Positions 18,971 to 28,012 are shown, counted from the first letter of the stretch. The stretch is 64,000 nucleotides of DNA from Candidatus Pelagisphaera phototrophica (GCF_014529625.1 NZ_CP076039.1:558001-622000); one strand, 5' to 3'. The notes: generated from the letters alone by a model not told the origin. Made by a program: numbers and translations.

Positions 18971-20035
18971 ATGATAAGTAAGAAAATATTACAGGTATTT
19001 TTAATACCTTCCGTTGTTTTAATTTCCTTCGCCTCAGCTTATGCTGGTTTGCCAAAAGTCGTTGTCCTCGGGACGGGGGGTACTATCCAGAGCAAAGGTG
19101 ACACTCGTATGACGCGGTACGACTATCGCGCGGGCCGATTCGATATTTCTGAGATAATAGATTTAATTCCACAAGTTAAAAAAATAGCTGAACTTGAAGC
19201 CGAACAGTTTACGAATATTGGAAGCCCGAGTATGACCCCTGATATTTGGAAGAGTCTAGCGGAAAGAATCAACGAAACTGCACTGCGTTCAGATGTATCC
19301 GGTTTTGTACTAACACACGGGACCAACACACTAGAGGAAACCGCTTATTTTCTGCATCTTACTGTGCAGACAGACAAACCGGTTGTGATCGTGGGTGCTC
19401 AGCGTCCTTCAACTTCGATCAGCGCAGACGGACCCATGAATTTTTACAACGCCGTTCAGGTTGCTGCATCACCTGAAGCGCGCGACAAGGGGGTTCTGAT
19501 CTGCATGAATCAGCAGATCAATAGTGCGAGAGAGGGCACAAAAACGAGTGCGTATAAAGTGGAAGCTTTCCAGTCGAGAGACCTCGGGTTATTGGGGGTT
19601 GTCGACCCAGATGGGGTTCATTTTCTGAGGGCACCTGTGCGTCGCCATACCTACCTATCCGAATTTGATGTGAGCGATATTTCCTCTTTCCCACGAATTG
19701 ACGTAGTACCGTCTTTCGCGGACGCGGCGGGGGACCTCATTACCTTCCTGGCTAGTGCGGGAGCGGAAGGGATAGTCCTTGCGGGTCATGGTGCTGGAGG
19801 AGCATCGCCGGCTCAAGGCGAAGCTTTTAAGACTGCAACAAGCAATGGAGTTATAGCTATCGCCTGTTCCAGAACTGGAAGCGGCCGAGTGATAGAAAGC
19901 TCGCGGATGCTGGAGTATGGTTTGATCGCAGGAGATAACCTTCTGCCTCACAAGGCACGCATTCTTCTCATGCTGGCTATAGCAAGCGGGAAGAGCGAAA
20001 GATCTGAGCTCATTCGCATCTTTGACCAATACTAA
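18971..20035 (+). CDS. Type II asparaginase-like exported hydrolase, paralogue 2 (THGTN variant)
   Basis: The 354-residue protein has a signal peptide (VFLIPSVVLISFASAYA). It carries T38 (VLGTGGTIQS), T118 in THGTNTLEETAYFL, DGPMNFYNAVQVA and K191 (AREGTKTS). The Asp after the second catalytic Thr is Asn119, and the carboxylate-binding Ser-Gln is Ser-Pro (NIGSPSM). Like paralogue 1 it keeps the catalytic threonines but not the canonical recognition residues, and the two replacements differ (Gly against Asn). It lies between paralogue 1 and amidase 6 with gaps of 15 and 25 bases. Role inferred: periplasmic hydrolysis of amides related to Asn or Gln. Confidence 0.87.
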   Translation: MISKKILQVFLIPSVVLISFASAYAGLPKVVVLGTGGTIQSKGDTRMTRYDYRAGRFDISEIIDLIPQVKKIAELEAEQFTNIGSPSMTPDIWKSLAERINETALRSDVSGFVLTHGTNTLEETAYFLHLTVQTDKPVVIVGAQRPSTSISADGPMNFYNAVQVAASPEARDKGVLICMNQQINSAREGTKTSAYKVEAFQSRDLGLLGVVDPDGVHFLRAPVRRHTYLSEFDVSDISSFPRIDVVPSFADAAGDLITFLASAGAEGIVLAGHGAGGASPAQGEAFKTATSNGVIAIACSRTGSGRVIESSRMLEYGLIAGDNLLPHKARILLMLAIASGKSERSELIRIFDQY

Positions 20036-20060
20036 ACTAGGCTAACCAGATTAATATCAA

Positions 20061-21677
20061 ATGACTTATAGCAGATTCATAAGTTTAATACTTTTATCCA
20101 TTATTCTGATTGCATCAGCAGTAGCCGAACGAGTTAGGATTCCTTTGCATGAGGCCACGATCTTCGATATCCAAAAAGCCTTCGATCAAGGAACTTTGAC
20201 GTCGGAAGAGTTGGTCGGAATGTATTTAAAGAGGATTGAAAAATACGATCAACAAGGACCGGCTTTGAATTCGATTCTTACTCTTAACGAAGAAGCAATA
20301 ACAGAGGCAAGGAAACTAGATATTGAGCGTTCAAAAACGGGTGCCCGCAGCTTGTTGCACGGTATTCCCATAATTCCGAAGGACAACTTTGACACCGCGG
20401 ATATGCCTACAACTGGTGGTTTCAAGGGACTAAAAGATTCTATTCCGGTACGAGATGCTTTTACCATTCGAAGGCTAAGGGAAAGTGGAGCAATAATCCT
20501 GGCTAAATCAAATCTGGACGAGTTTAACAGTGGCTCAAGTGGGACAAGCGGTCTGGGTGGTCAGGTACTCAACCCTTACAATCTTTCTAAAGTTCCTGGT
20601 GGCTCGAGTGCAGGGTCGGGAGCAGCGATAGCGGCAGTGTTTGGCCAGGTCGGTCTAGGAACGGAAACGGGTTCTTCAATCCGTAATCCTTCTACTAAAA
20701 ATAATCTAGTGGGTATAGCGTCTACCAATGGTTTGGTTAGTCGAGCGGGTATTGTTCCTAGTTCCATAATTCTCGACCGTGCTGGGCCGATGGCACGAAG
20801 CGTAACGGATGCAGCGATTGTACTTCAATACATGGCTGGAATGGACGCGGCCGATCTAACGACGATTGCAAGCGTTGGCAAAATGCCGGTAAATGGCTAT
20901 CATTCGTTCCTTGATGTGGACGCCCTGAAGGGTTCGCGGATCGGAGTTCTTCGAGCCAACTTTGGAAGTGATCCAGAGGATGCAGAAGCACTTTCTCAAA
21001 TCGATAAAGCCATCGATTCTCTAGCAGAGGGCGGGGCGACTCTGTTAGATCCAATCCCTGTCGGAAGTATAGATATGTTTGAAATGCTCCGAACGGTTAG
21101 TGGCTCTAGCGGTGAGCGTGCAGAAGCTATGAATCATTATCTCGCTGGTCGCGGGCCGGATGTTCCGGTAAAAACAATGCAGGAAATAGTCGGCAGTGGA
21201 TTGGCACTCGGCAAACTTCAAGAAAGGTTGGATGAATCTCTTCGTGAGGCGCCAATGTACAGAAATCCGGACTACGCTAACTTCGTTCGAAACCGGGAAG
21301 CATTCAAGAAGCTAGTAATATCATGGTTCAAAAATTACGAGCTAGACGCGATTATTTACCCATACCAAACAAAGCCAGTTTACACAATAGAACAAGCCGC
21401 ACCAAATCAGGGCGAAACGCGGTCCGAATTCAATAATTATGATGTAATGGGTCGCGGCACTCGAATGAGCACGGCCACGGGTTTTCCTGGTATCACCGTG
21501 CCTGCAGGATTTACTGCCAGCGATGGCATGCCTGTAGGATTGGAATTTCTTGGTAGACCATTTGATGAGGGAAAATTAATCGGTATTTGCTTCGCTTATG
21601 AGCAGGGTTTCAGTATGAGGAAGCTTCCCTCGATTACACCCCCTCTTGAAGCAGAATGGATTGAGTTCGATAAATAA
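20061..21677 (+). CDS. Exported amidase-signature hydrolase, paralogue 6
   Basis: The last hydrolase of the run, 538 residues, with a signal peptide (FISLILLSIILIASAVA). The triad is K107 (IPIIPKDNFDT), S182/S183 (PGGSSAGSGAA) and S206 (TETGSSIRNP). It has the TSEELVGMYLKRIEKYDQQGP helix and ends TPPLEAEWIEFDK, a variation of the ending common to the group. It starts 25 bases after the second asparaginase-like gene, so the asparaginase pair is embedded inside the amidase array. This supports a common task. No strong terminator is seen in the 142 bases before the convergent gene. Confidence 0.87.
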   Translation: MTYSRFISLILLSIILIASAVAERVRIPLHEATIFDIQKAFDQGTLTSEELVGMYLKRIEKYDQQGPALNSILTLNEEAITEARKLDIERSKTGARSLLHGIPIIPKDNFDTADMPTTGGFKGLKDSIPVRDAFTIRRLRESGAIILAKSNLDEFNSGSSGTSGLGGQVLNPYNLSKVPGGSSAGSGAAIAAVFGQVGLGTETGSSIRNPSTKNNLVGIASTNGLVSRAGIVPSSIILDRAGPMARSVTDAAIVLQYMAGMDAADLTTIASVGKMPVNGYHSFLDVDALKGSRIGVLRANFGSDPEDAEALSQIDKAIDSLAEGGATLLDPIPVGSIDMFEMLRTVSGSSGERAEAMNHYLAGRGPDVPVKTMQEIVGSGLALGKLQERLDESLREAPMYRNPDYANFVRNREAFKKLVISWFKNYELDAIIYPYQTKPVYTIEQAAPNQGETRSEFNNYDVMGRGTRMSTATGFPGITVPAGFTASDGMPVGLEFLGRPFDEGKLIGICFAYEQGFSMRKLPSITPPLEAEWIEFDK

Positions 21678-21819
21678 TACATTCGAAGCGGAGATTGTTG
21701 TTCAGGTGTACCTGTGGAGACCCCTTCTATTTTACTTCAGAATCTTAGACCAAAAACGTAGCTGTTTCAGATTGAAGTCCTTGGGACTCGCAATTTTCAG
21801 CTAGTCTGAATTTTTCGTC

Positions 21820-22770
21820 CTAGGAAATATAGTAAAGATCATAAACCCAATCTGGAATCGGAATATTGTTGGCGAATCCACGGTCATCAACACTGCAATT
21901 GTACCAATTCCAAAAAGAGCGAATGTCCTCATTAGACAGGTTGATCGATCGCGTGGTCAAAGCTCCACATTGGAAGCCAGTTTGTAAGTTCGTCGAGTTT
22001 TCTCGGCCTTTAAAAAGGCTAAGGATCTCTTCCTTAGTCAAAGGCCATTCCTCTTGCTTTAGAATTTCATACAGTTCGTCAGCATTACTTGGATTACAGA
22101 TCCAGTCTGACGCTTTTTCTATTATAGCTCTTAAATCTTCTAAAAAAACTCGATCGCGCCCAATTAGCTGATCATCGAATACAAGGATCCTTGAAGCATG
22201 GCATGCCGTCTTATTTTCCTCAATACTTATATTGTATCCCACACCTTTTTTTTCTGCGATTTTTATCCATGGCTGGTAGGTGTAGTACATGTCAATGAAA
22301 CCTGATTCTATCAGTTCCACGCCACAACAGGCTGGAACAGGAACCTTTTCAATTTGTTGGATGAAAGAACCTGAATAACCAATAGGATGCAGTGATTTTA
22401 CCGCACAAAAGTCTGGAAAATCTGGGCTGAAGGTGCCGAAACGAATTTTCTCATCAATTGACGCTAAAGTTAGTTGCTCTCTACGACTGGTTTTTCCAAC
22501 TAGTCCGTCTCCCCCAAACCCAACGACCAAACAACCCCTAACGCTAAGAGTGTTGCCTAGCGAATGGGCTGCTTTTGCGATTAGCATCGATGGATGCATT
22601 ATTGAGGCAGATAGTTCCCCACCAAATAAGTTTTTCGCCAAGGACGACCAACCGATTTGACGTCTCGGCTTTAGCTCAAAACCAAGCTCATTGAACCATC
22701 CCTTTTGCTCACAAACGAGCAATGGAGTAGCTGATAAAGAGCTTAAATAACCAACACTGAGTACTTTCAT
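21820..22770 (-). CDS. Cytoplasmic NrtA/NasS-like ligand-binding protein
   Basis: The 316-residue protein has the fold signature of NrtA/CmpA/SsuA-type periplasmic binding proteins. It starts VGYLSSLSATPLLVCEQKGWF and continues with an SWSSLAKNLFGGELSASIMHPSML-type segment, then domain-2 repeats. It has no signal peptide or lipobox, because the beta-strand begins at residue 2, so it should stay in the cytoplasm. Cytoplasmic NrtA-like proteins are known as sensors: NasS binds nitrate and releases the antiterminator NasT. No NasT/ANTAR gene is present here. Instead a LysR regulator is divergent 57 bases away. It likely senses a substrate or product of the amidase pathway, perhaps through the LysR protein. 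No ABC permease or ATPase is nearby. Confidence 0.72.
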   Translation of the reverse strand: MKVLSVGYLSSLSATPLLVCEQKGWFNELGFELKPRRQIGWSSLAKNLFGGELSASIMHPSMLIAKAAHSLGNTLSVRGCLVVGFGGDGLVGKTSRREQLTLASIDEKIRFGTFSPDFPDFCAVKSLHPIGYSGSFIQQIEKVPVPACCGVELIESGFIDMYYTYQPWIKIAEKKGVGYNISIEENKTACHASRILVFDDQLIGRDRVFLEDLRAIIEKASDWICNPSNADELYEILKQEEWPLTKEEILSLFKGRENSTNLQTGFQCGALTTRSINLSNEDIRSFWNWYNCSVDDRGFANNIPIPDWVYDLYYIS

Positions 22771-22775
22771 TAATA

Positions 22776-22812
22776 AAGTGAGACAAAGTCACTTCGATTT
22801 ACAAAAAATCGA
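22776..22812. promoter_or_regulatory. Two abutting palindromes in the binding-protein/LysR divergent promoter
   Basis: In the 57-base gap, aagtga-N7-tcactt (22776-22794) is directly followed, sharing one base, by tcgattt-N5-aaatcga (22794-22812). Both inverted repeats have perfect arms. LysR proteins usually bind such paired dyads between divergent genes, so this is the probable operator controlling both genes. The second dyad ends 15 bases before the LysR ATG, consistent with autoregulation. Confidence 0.6.
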
Positions 22813-22827
22813 ATTTGACAGAGTTAA

Positions 22828-23823
22828 ATGGCACGAGTCATGCAATTGCTCGCAGTAGCACTAGGCATGCCAATTGATCATAAAAATTTCGAACCAATCG
22901 ACACTAGACAAATCCAAATTTTTGTCGCGCTAGCACAAGGGGGTAGCCTGAAAGCGGCTGCATCAAAGATTGGTATAACACATTCAGCTGTGAGCCATGC
23001 GGTCAGTAATCTTGAGCGAGATCTTAACGCCAAGTTGTTTCAGAGAAAAGGAAAAGGCCTTAAACTTACTGGTCTCGGCGAAATATTCCTTCCAGAGGCG
23101 GTCAATATTCTTCGTCTTCTAGGCGAAATGCGATTAAAAATCAATAGCAAGAATGCGAGCGTTGGTAAATGTATACGCATTGCTTGTGCACATTCTTTTA
23201 TTCAGTTTGCGATGCCAGACATTCTTTGTGAGTTCCAAAGATGCTTTCCGTTCGCTGAGATTCAGCTAATTCCTGCTGATCGAGCTACGTGTATTAATAA
23301 GTTGGAGGGTGGCGAAGTCGATGCGGCGATATTGGTCAATTTGCCAAAACGCATAAAGAACTTAGTCGATTACCACCTTTTTGATGACGAACTCAAAGCA
23401 GTGATGTCTTCAGAACATAAGCTTGCTAAATCATCAGCTATCCCTCTTCACGAGTTTGTTAAAACAAGTGTTTATTTGCACAACAGCAACAGTTTCACTT
23501 CTCATTTGATCATCAATGAAATCCACAGATGGTCGTTTAGATCCCCAGATACTCAATACGTTTCGAATCCAGAGGCCCTTCGAGAGCTTGTTAAAATGAA
23601 ACTCGGTATTTCTGTGTTACCTCAATGGGGTTTTAGATTGGGAACTGACAGTGAAAGATTCGTATGGAGGGAAATAGAAGGCTTGAATTTAAAGAGGTCT
23701 TGGCACTTCGCTCATTTGCAAAGGAGTGTTCCAGATGTGTTTGTAAATACTTTAGTAGGACTATGCAAAAGTTTCCCTTTGGTGGGCGAGCAGAGATACT
23801 ATGAAACTCATCGAGCCTCGTAA
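22828..23823 (+). CDS. LysR-family transcriptional regulator
   Basis: A 331-residue LysR protein. The winged HTH covers about residues 26-85 (IDTRQIQIFVALAQGGSLKAAASKIGITHSAVSHAVSNLE), followed by the effector-binding type 2 periplasmic fold. The ~25 residues before the HTH are longer than usual; an internal Met at residue 14 is a possible later start. Its position at the end of the deamidase locus, divergent from a cytoplasmic binding protein, suggests that it controls these genes in response to amide or nitrogen status. That is inference from context. Confidence 0.85.
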   Translation: MARVMQLLAVALGMPIDHKNFEPIDTRQIQIFVALAQGGSLKAAASKIGITHSAVSHAVSNLERDLNAKLFQRKGKGLKLTGLGEIFLPEAVNILRLLGEMRLKINSKNASVGKCIRIACAHSFIQFAMPDILCEFQRCFPFAEIQLIPADRATCINKLEGGEVDAAILVNLPKRIKNLVDYHLFDDELKAVMSSEHKLAKSSAIPLHEFVKTSVYLHNSNSFTSHLIINEIHRWSFRSPDTQYVSNPEALRELVKMKLGISVLPQWGFRLGTDSERFVWREIEGLNLKRSWHFAHLQRSVPDVFVNTLVGLCKSFPLVGEQRYYETHRAS

Positions 23824-23964
23824 TTGGCGTCCGATATGTTTAAATTGGCTAGAGCATCATACACAAGATATAGCCATTGAATTTTGGATATTAGATCAAA
23901 ATTTTAATACAGTTTTCTAATAAATAGATTTTTAGAGCAGTAGAATAGGAATTATAACAAAGAC

Positions 23965-24702
23965 TTGGATATGATTTCAGAGCTTTTCTTAGATACGAAA
24001 CCTAATCCAACCGTTAGTGCCTTCGTGAATCTAGCGGATGCCTATGAGCCCAGCACCGCTGTCAATCCGGATACCGGCGATTTCTTCACTCCGCAGACGA
24101 ACGACGCGATCGAAGTGGGAGTCAAGTTCGTCGACTTGTACGATGGACGGCTTAGCGGCTCCATAGCTACCTTCAATATACAAAAGGAAAATTTGGTGCG
24201 AAACGATTTCAATCCGGTGACCTTTATGACGGACTAGGCGATTACTAGTGATGAGAGCGAGGGCATTGAGCTCGAGCTGTTCGCCAACCCCATTGACAAT
24301 TGGAATATAACCTTCGCCTACAGTTACATCGACGGCCGAGTCGTTGGTGCGATTTCGCCGGAGCTCGAAGGACTTCGATTAGAAGGCACCACGCCGCATC
24401 GCCTAACGTTCTTCAACAGCTATACGATTAGCGAAGGATCCTTGCAGGGGCTTTGCTTTGGCGGCGGAATCGTCTATGCGAAATGCCCTATCCAGCAATT
24501 CGGAACTCCCGTTAATGCCCTCGTGGCCGAAAACGGCTATAATACGATTGATTTGTTTGCTCGCTATCCGACGGAGATCGGTGGTCGGCAAGTTACGTTT
24601 GGCGTGAATATCGATAACGTGAACGACGCGTTTTTCGCTCGATCGTGGGGTGCTTTCAGCTCTCCCCGAACGGTTCTGTTTTCCGTCTCAACCGATTTGT
24701 AG
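23965..24702 (+). pseudogene. C-terminal remnant of a TonB-dependent receptor with an in-frame TAG
   Basis: From 23965 the frame reads receptor barrel sequence (SAFVNLADAYEPSTAVNPDTG, TNDAIEVGVKFVDLYDGRLSG). It meets TAG at 24235-24237, then continues in the same frame (ITSDESEGIELELFANPIDN, FSYIDG-like strands) to a barrel-type end RTVLFSVSTDL and a stop at 24702. Only about 245 codons of a normally 700-900-codon receptor are left, and there is no signal peptide or plug. Codon choice and GC content match the sulfatase region to its right rather than the amidase region. It may be the relic of a receptor that served the sulfatase locus. Confidence 0.82.
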
Positions 24703-24746
24703 ATCGACCCGAGTTTTTTCAGTTAGTTGAATTTAGTGCAAACAAA

Positions 24747-24777
24747 CCCTCTTCTGTGTTCGCGGGAGAGGCTTTTT
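24747..24777 (+). terminator. Possible rho-independent terminator after the receptor remnant
   Basis: Five-base arms cctct and agagg enclose a loop of about 15 bases and are followed by gc and six Ts. The stem is short, so this is moderate evidence. Apart from this, no gene is seen in the 207 bases before the first sulfatase. Confidence 0.4.
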
Positions 24778-24909
24778 TGTGGTATGGCATCCAGACAAAC
24801 GAATCATCTGGCCCAGTCGGTGTCGCCCCGGCCGCCCAAATTAATTTCGATTATGAGCTTGGCGAGGCTTCAAAAATTCACCCCTAGATTGGCTTAAAGA
24901 AATAGGCAT

Positions 24910-26352
24910 ATGAATAAGATTTATATAAACAAAAAATGGATACGATTAATCGCAATTCCGCTACTGGTTATTGGGATTACAAATGCACAATCTGAAGCTG
25001 AACGACCCAATGTTATCCTTATAATGACCGACGACCAGGGTTGGGGGGACACAGGATACAACGGGCACCCACACCTGAAAACGCCAAACCTCGATCGAAT
25101 GAGTCGGGAAGGAGTCCGATTCGATCGCTTCTACTCGGCCGCCGCAATGTGCTCTCCAACCCGTGGCAGTGTTTACACCGGCCGCAACCCTTATCGTTTT
25201 GGAATTACCTTCGCTATGAAAGGAAGGCTCGAAGAGACCGAGATTCCGATCACATCAGTGGTCAAGGAAGCGGGCTATACAACGGGGCACTTTGGCAAAT
25301 GGCATTTGGGCACTCTTTCTAGAACGAAGGGCGACCAGTCGCGTTGGGGGGCTTTCGAAGAGGATCCGGTTCGCTATTACTGCCCACCTTGGGAGCGTGA
25401 TGTTGACCAAAGCTTTGTTACCGAATCGAAAGTGCCCACGTGGGACCCACTCCTCCATCCGGGACAGATTATAACGAGACCCACGGATGGTGCTTCCGTA
25501 GCAGGTCTTAAAGGTAGTTCGTATGGAAACGACTATTTTGTGGGCGAAGGACAAATTGAAACTGAAAACATGGAGGGCGATGATTCGCGGATAATCATGG
25601 ATCGCGCCATTCCGTTTATCCAAAAGGCAGTTGATCGCGAGCGGTCTTTCTTCGCGGTTATATGGTTTCACACCCCTCATTCGCCTGTAGTGGGTGGAGA
25701 CAAATACCGGGCCATGTACAAAGAGCACCCGGAAGATACGCAGCACTACTATGCGTGCGTGACTGCTATGGACGAGCAAGTCGGAAGATTGCGGTCGACG
25801 CTTTCCGAGCTCGGAGTAGCCGATAATACTATGCTCTGGTTTTGCTCAGACAATGGCCCGGCCCGCCAAGGGTCCCCCAGGCATGTCGGATCGCCTGGGC
25901 ACCTTTCTGGGTACAAACTTTCCATTCAGGAAGGTGGCATCCGAGTTCCCGGATTGCTGGTTTGGCCAGACCAGATCAAAAAGCCCATTACCATTTCAGA
26001 GCCCTGTGTCACTTCCGACTACTTCCCGACGATACTGAGCAGTCTCGGTATCGATCTTCCCAATGACCGCATTTACGATGGGATCAATCTATGGCCACTC
26101 ATAAAAGGGGAATCGAACGAGCGGACGAAGCCCATTGGTTTTCTAAACAAGGAGGCCGCTGAAGCGGTTTGGATGGGCTCGCGTTACAAATTAGTCTCAA
26201 CACCTAAAGGCGATCAGCTTTTCGACATCATTGAGGATCCGGCCGAACGAGCAGATCTATCCGCTAGCCTGCCCTCATTAACACAAGCGATGAAACACCA
26301 ACTCATTCTGTGGAAGACAGGTGTGCTGGCTGAACTGGATTCGATTCCATGA
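24910..26352 (+). CDS. Exported Cys-type sulfatase (family S1)
   Basis: The 480-residue protein has an N-terminal signal peptide (IRLIAIPLLVIGITNAQS). Sulfatase motifs are in order: metal-binding D41-D42 (IMTDDQGWGDTGY), the formylglycine site C81 in MCSPTRGSVYTGR, GKWHLG, and FCSDNGP. C81 must be oxidised to formylglycine for activity. Such enzymes cleave sulfate esters from algal or animal polysaccharides after export. The preceding gene is a broken TonB receptor and the next a second sulfatase. The substrate cannot be told from sequence; arylsulfatase A-like proteins of PVC bacteria look like this. Confidence 0.92.
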   Translation: MNKIYINKKWIRLIAIPLLVIGITNAQSEAERPNVILIMTDDQGWGDTGYNGHPHLKTPNLDRMSREGVRFDRFYSAAAMCSPTRGSVYTGRNPYRFGITFAMKGRLEETEIPITSVVKEAGYTTGHFGKWHLGTLSRTKGDQSRWGAFEEDPVRYYCPPWERDVDQSFVTESKVPTWDPLLHPGQIITRPTDGASVAGLKGSSYGNDYFVGEGQIETENMEGDDSRIIMDRAIPFIQKAVDRERSFFAVIWFHTPHSPVVGGDKYRAMYKEHPEDTQHYYACVTAMDEQVGRLRSTLSELGVADNTMLWFCSDNGPARQGSPRHVGSPGHLSGYKLSIQEGGIRVPGLLVWPDQIKKPITISEPCVTSDYFPTILSSLGIDLPNDRIYDGINLWPLIKGESNERTKPIGFLNKEAAEAVWMGSRYKLVSTPKGDQLFDIIEDPAERADLSASLPSLTQAMKHQLILWKTGVLAELDSIP

Positions 26353-26539
26353 GAGGCAAGAGGCGCTCCAAACTCCTGCCGGCCTTTCTCAAGCCGATCA
26401 GGTAGGATTCAGATATGGCCCGCTCGCCGCCGCTGAGAGTGTAGGATCCGATATGCTCGCGGGGGGTTGGCCTTAATACAATCAATTCCAAGTTTTAATA
26501 ACACGAACTTTGAACATCCTCGTTGATCATAACCTAATT

Positions 26540-28012
26540 ATGAGACCTTTCAAAATAGACTTCTCTAGACATCTGCCTATCTACGTCGTGCTCCTGCTAG
26601 CTGCGTTCCTGAGCTCCTGCTCGATTGAGCGATCAGGACCTCCCAACATCCTCGTCTTTCTCGTCGATGATTTGGGCTATATGGATATCGGGGCGAATAA
26701 CCCGGACTCTTTCTATGAGACGCCGCATATCGATGGCTTGGCGGATTCCGGCATGCTATTTACGGATGGCTACGCGGCGAATCCGGTATGCTCGCCGACC
26801 CGGTATGCTCTCATGACCGGGAAGCATCCCACCCGAGCCGACGCGACCAATTTCTTTTCAGGAAAGCGAAGCGGCAAATTCGATCCCGCTCCGCTGGTTG
26901 ACAATATGCCCTTGGACGAAGTGACGGTTGCCGAGGTATTGAAAGCGGAGGGATACCGTACCTACTTCGCGGGGAAGTGGCACTTGGGCGAATCAGAGAA
27001 ATATTATCCCCAAAATCGAGGTTTCGATATCAATATTGGCGGACACACTCGTGGTGGACCGTATACAGGAAACAAATACTTTTCACCCTTTGATAACCCG
27101 CAAATGGAAGTGGATAGCCCGGAAGGGGATCACCTGCCGGATCGGCTCGCAAGGGATACTGCCAAGTTTATAGATGAGAATAAGGACGGACCACTCTTCG
27201 CCTATCTCTCTTTCTACTCTGTGCACACGCCGCTCATGGGTCGACCGGACTTGGTCGAAAAATACGAAAAACGGGCCAAGGAAATCGAAGGGACAGAATT
27301 TGCAACTGAGGAGCAGATTTACGGGGACAAGCCACGTCAAGTACGGGTTTTGCAAAAGCACGCCGTCTACGCCGCTATGGTGGAAGCGATGGATGAAGCG
27401 ATTGGCAAGGTGTTGCAGCAGCTCGAGGACTCAGGAGTAGCGGGTAACACGATTGTCGTTTTCACTTCCGACAATGGTGGTCTTTCGACTTCTGAGGGTC
27501 TCCCCACCAGCAATCTGCCTTTGCGGGGAGGTAAAGGGTGGGTTTATGAAGGTGGTATCCGCGAACCTTGGATTGTCCGCTATCCAGGGGTTACGAAACC
27601 GGGGAGCGTTAGCGACGTGCCGATCAATTCGATTGATCTATTACCCACTTTGGCCGCAGCGGTGGGTGCGGAGGTGACGCATGAAATTGACGGATTGAAT
27701 TTGAAACCGGCTTTGGAAGGGGGTTCGTTAGAACAGCGATCCCTGTATTGGCATTATCCTCACTACAGTAATCAGGGGGGAATACCGAGTGGAGCGATTA
27801 GGGAAGGCGACTTCAAACTGATCGAACGCTACGAGGATGGTCGGGTCCATTTGTACAATTTGAAAGAGGATATCGGCGAGCAAAACGACCTGGCTCAGAA
27901 GTATCCGGAAAAAGTGTCGAAACTGCGGTCCCAGCTCCATGCGTGGTACGAAGAAGTGGACGCGAAGTTCCTCCAGCAAAAAGAGGATGGGCCCGAACCG
28001 TGGAGACCCTAG
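26540..28012 (+). CDS. Lipoprotein Cys-type sulfatase (family S1)
   Basis: ATG 26540 gives a lipoprotein signal with lipobox LSSC (C27), so the 490-residue enzyme is probably anchored to a membrane. A TTG at 26510 would add ten residues. Sulfatase motifs: VDDLGYMDIGANN, formylglycine site C84 in NPVCSPTRYALMTG, GKWHLG and FTSDNGG. It differs from the upstream enzyme in its anchor and in the NNPDSFYETP segment, pointing to a different sulfate position or polymer. It is codirectional with the esterase, ThuA, SGNH and heme-protein genes that follow. Confidence 0.92.
   Translation: MRPFKIDFSRHLPIYVVLLLAAFLSSCSIERSGPPNILVFLVDDLGYMDIGANNPDSFYETPHIDGLADSGMLFTDGYAANPVCSPTRYALMTGKHPTRADATNFFSGKRSGKFDPAPLVDNMPLDEVTVAEVLKAEGYRTYFAGKWHLGESEKYYPQNRGFDINIGGHTRGGPYTGNKYFSPFDNPQMEVDSPEGDHLPDRLARDTAKFIDENKDGPLFAYLSFYSVHTPLMGRPDLVEKYEKRAKEIEGTEFATEEQIYGDKPRQVRVLQKHAVYAAMVEAMDEAIGKVLQQLEDSGVAGNTIVVFTSDNGGLSTSEGLPTSNLPLRGGKGWVYEGGIREPWIVRYPGVTKPGSVSDVPINSIDLLPTLAAAVGAEVTHEIDGLNLKPALEGGSLEQRSLYWHYPHYSNQGGIPSGAIREGDFKLIERYEDGRVHLYNLKEDIGEQNDLAQKYPEKVSKLRSQLHAWYEEVDAKFLQQKEDGPEPWRP

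Noticed and set aside
21713-21724. caggtgtacctg palindrome and weak hairpins between amidase 6 and the binding-protein gene as terminators
   Set aside because: The stems are five bases or fewer with poor T-runs, too weak to support.
24235-24237. In-frame TAG codons in two genes (receptor remnant and integrase) as possible stop-codon recoding or an Amber-suppressor code
   Set aside because: TAG is used as the normal stop of intact genes here (for example tonB and the first ExbB-like gene). The integrase also has a TAA, and the receptor lacks its 5' two thirds, so decay explains both.
24645-24887. 80-codon plus-strand frame after the receptor remnant
   Set aside because: It begins inside the remnant in another frame, has no recognisable protein features and crosses a terminator-like hairpin.
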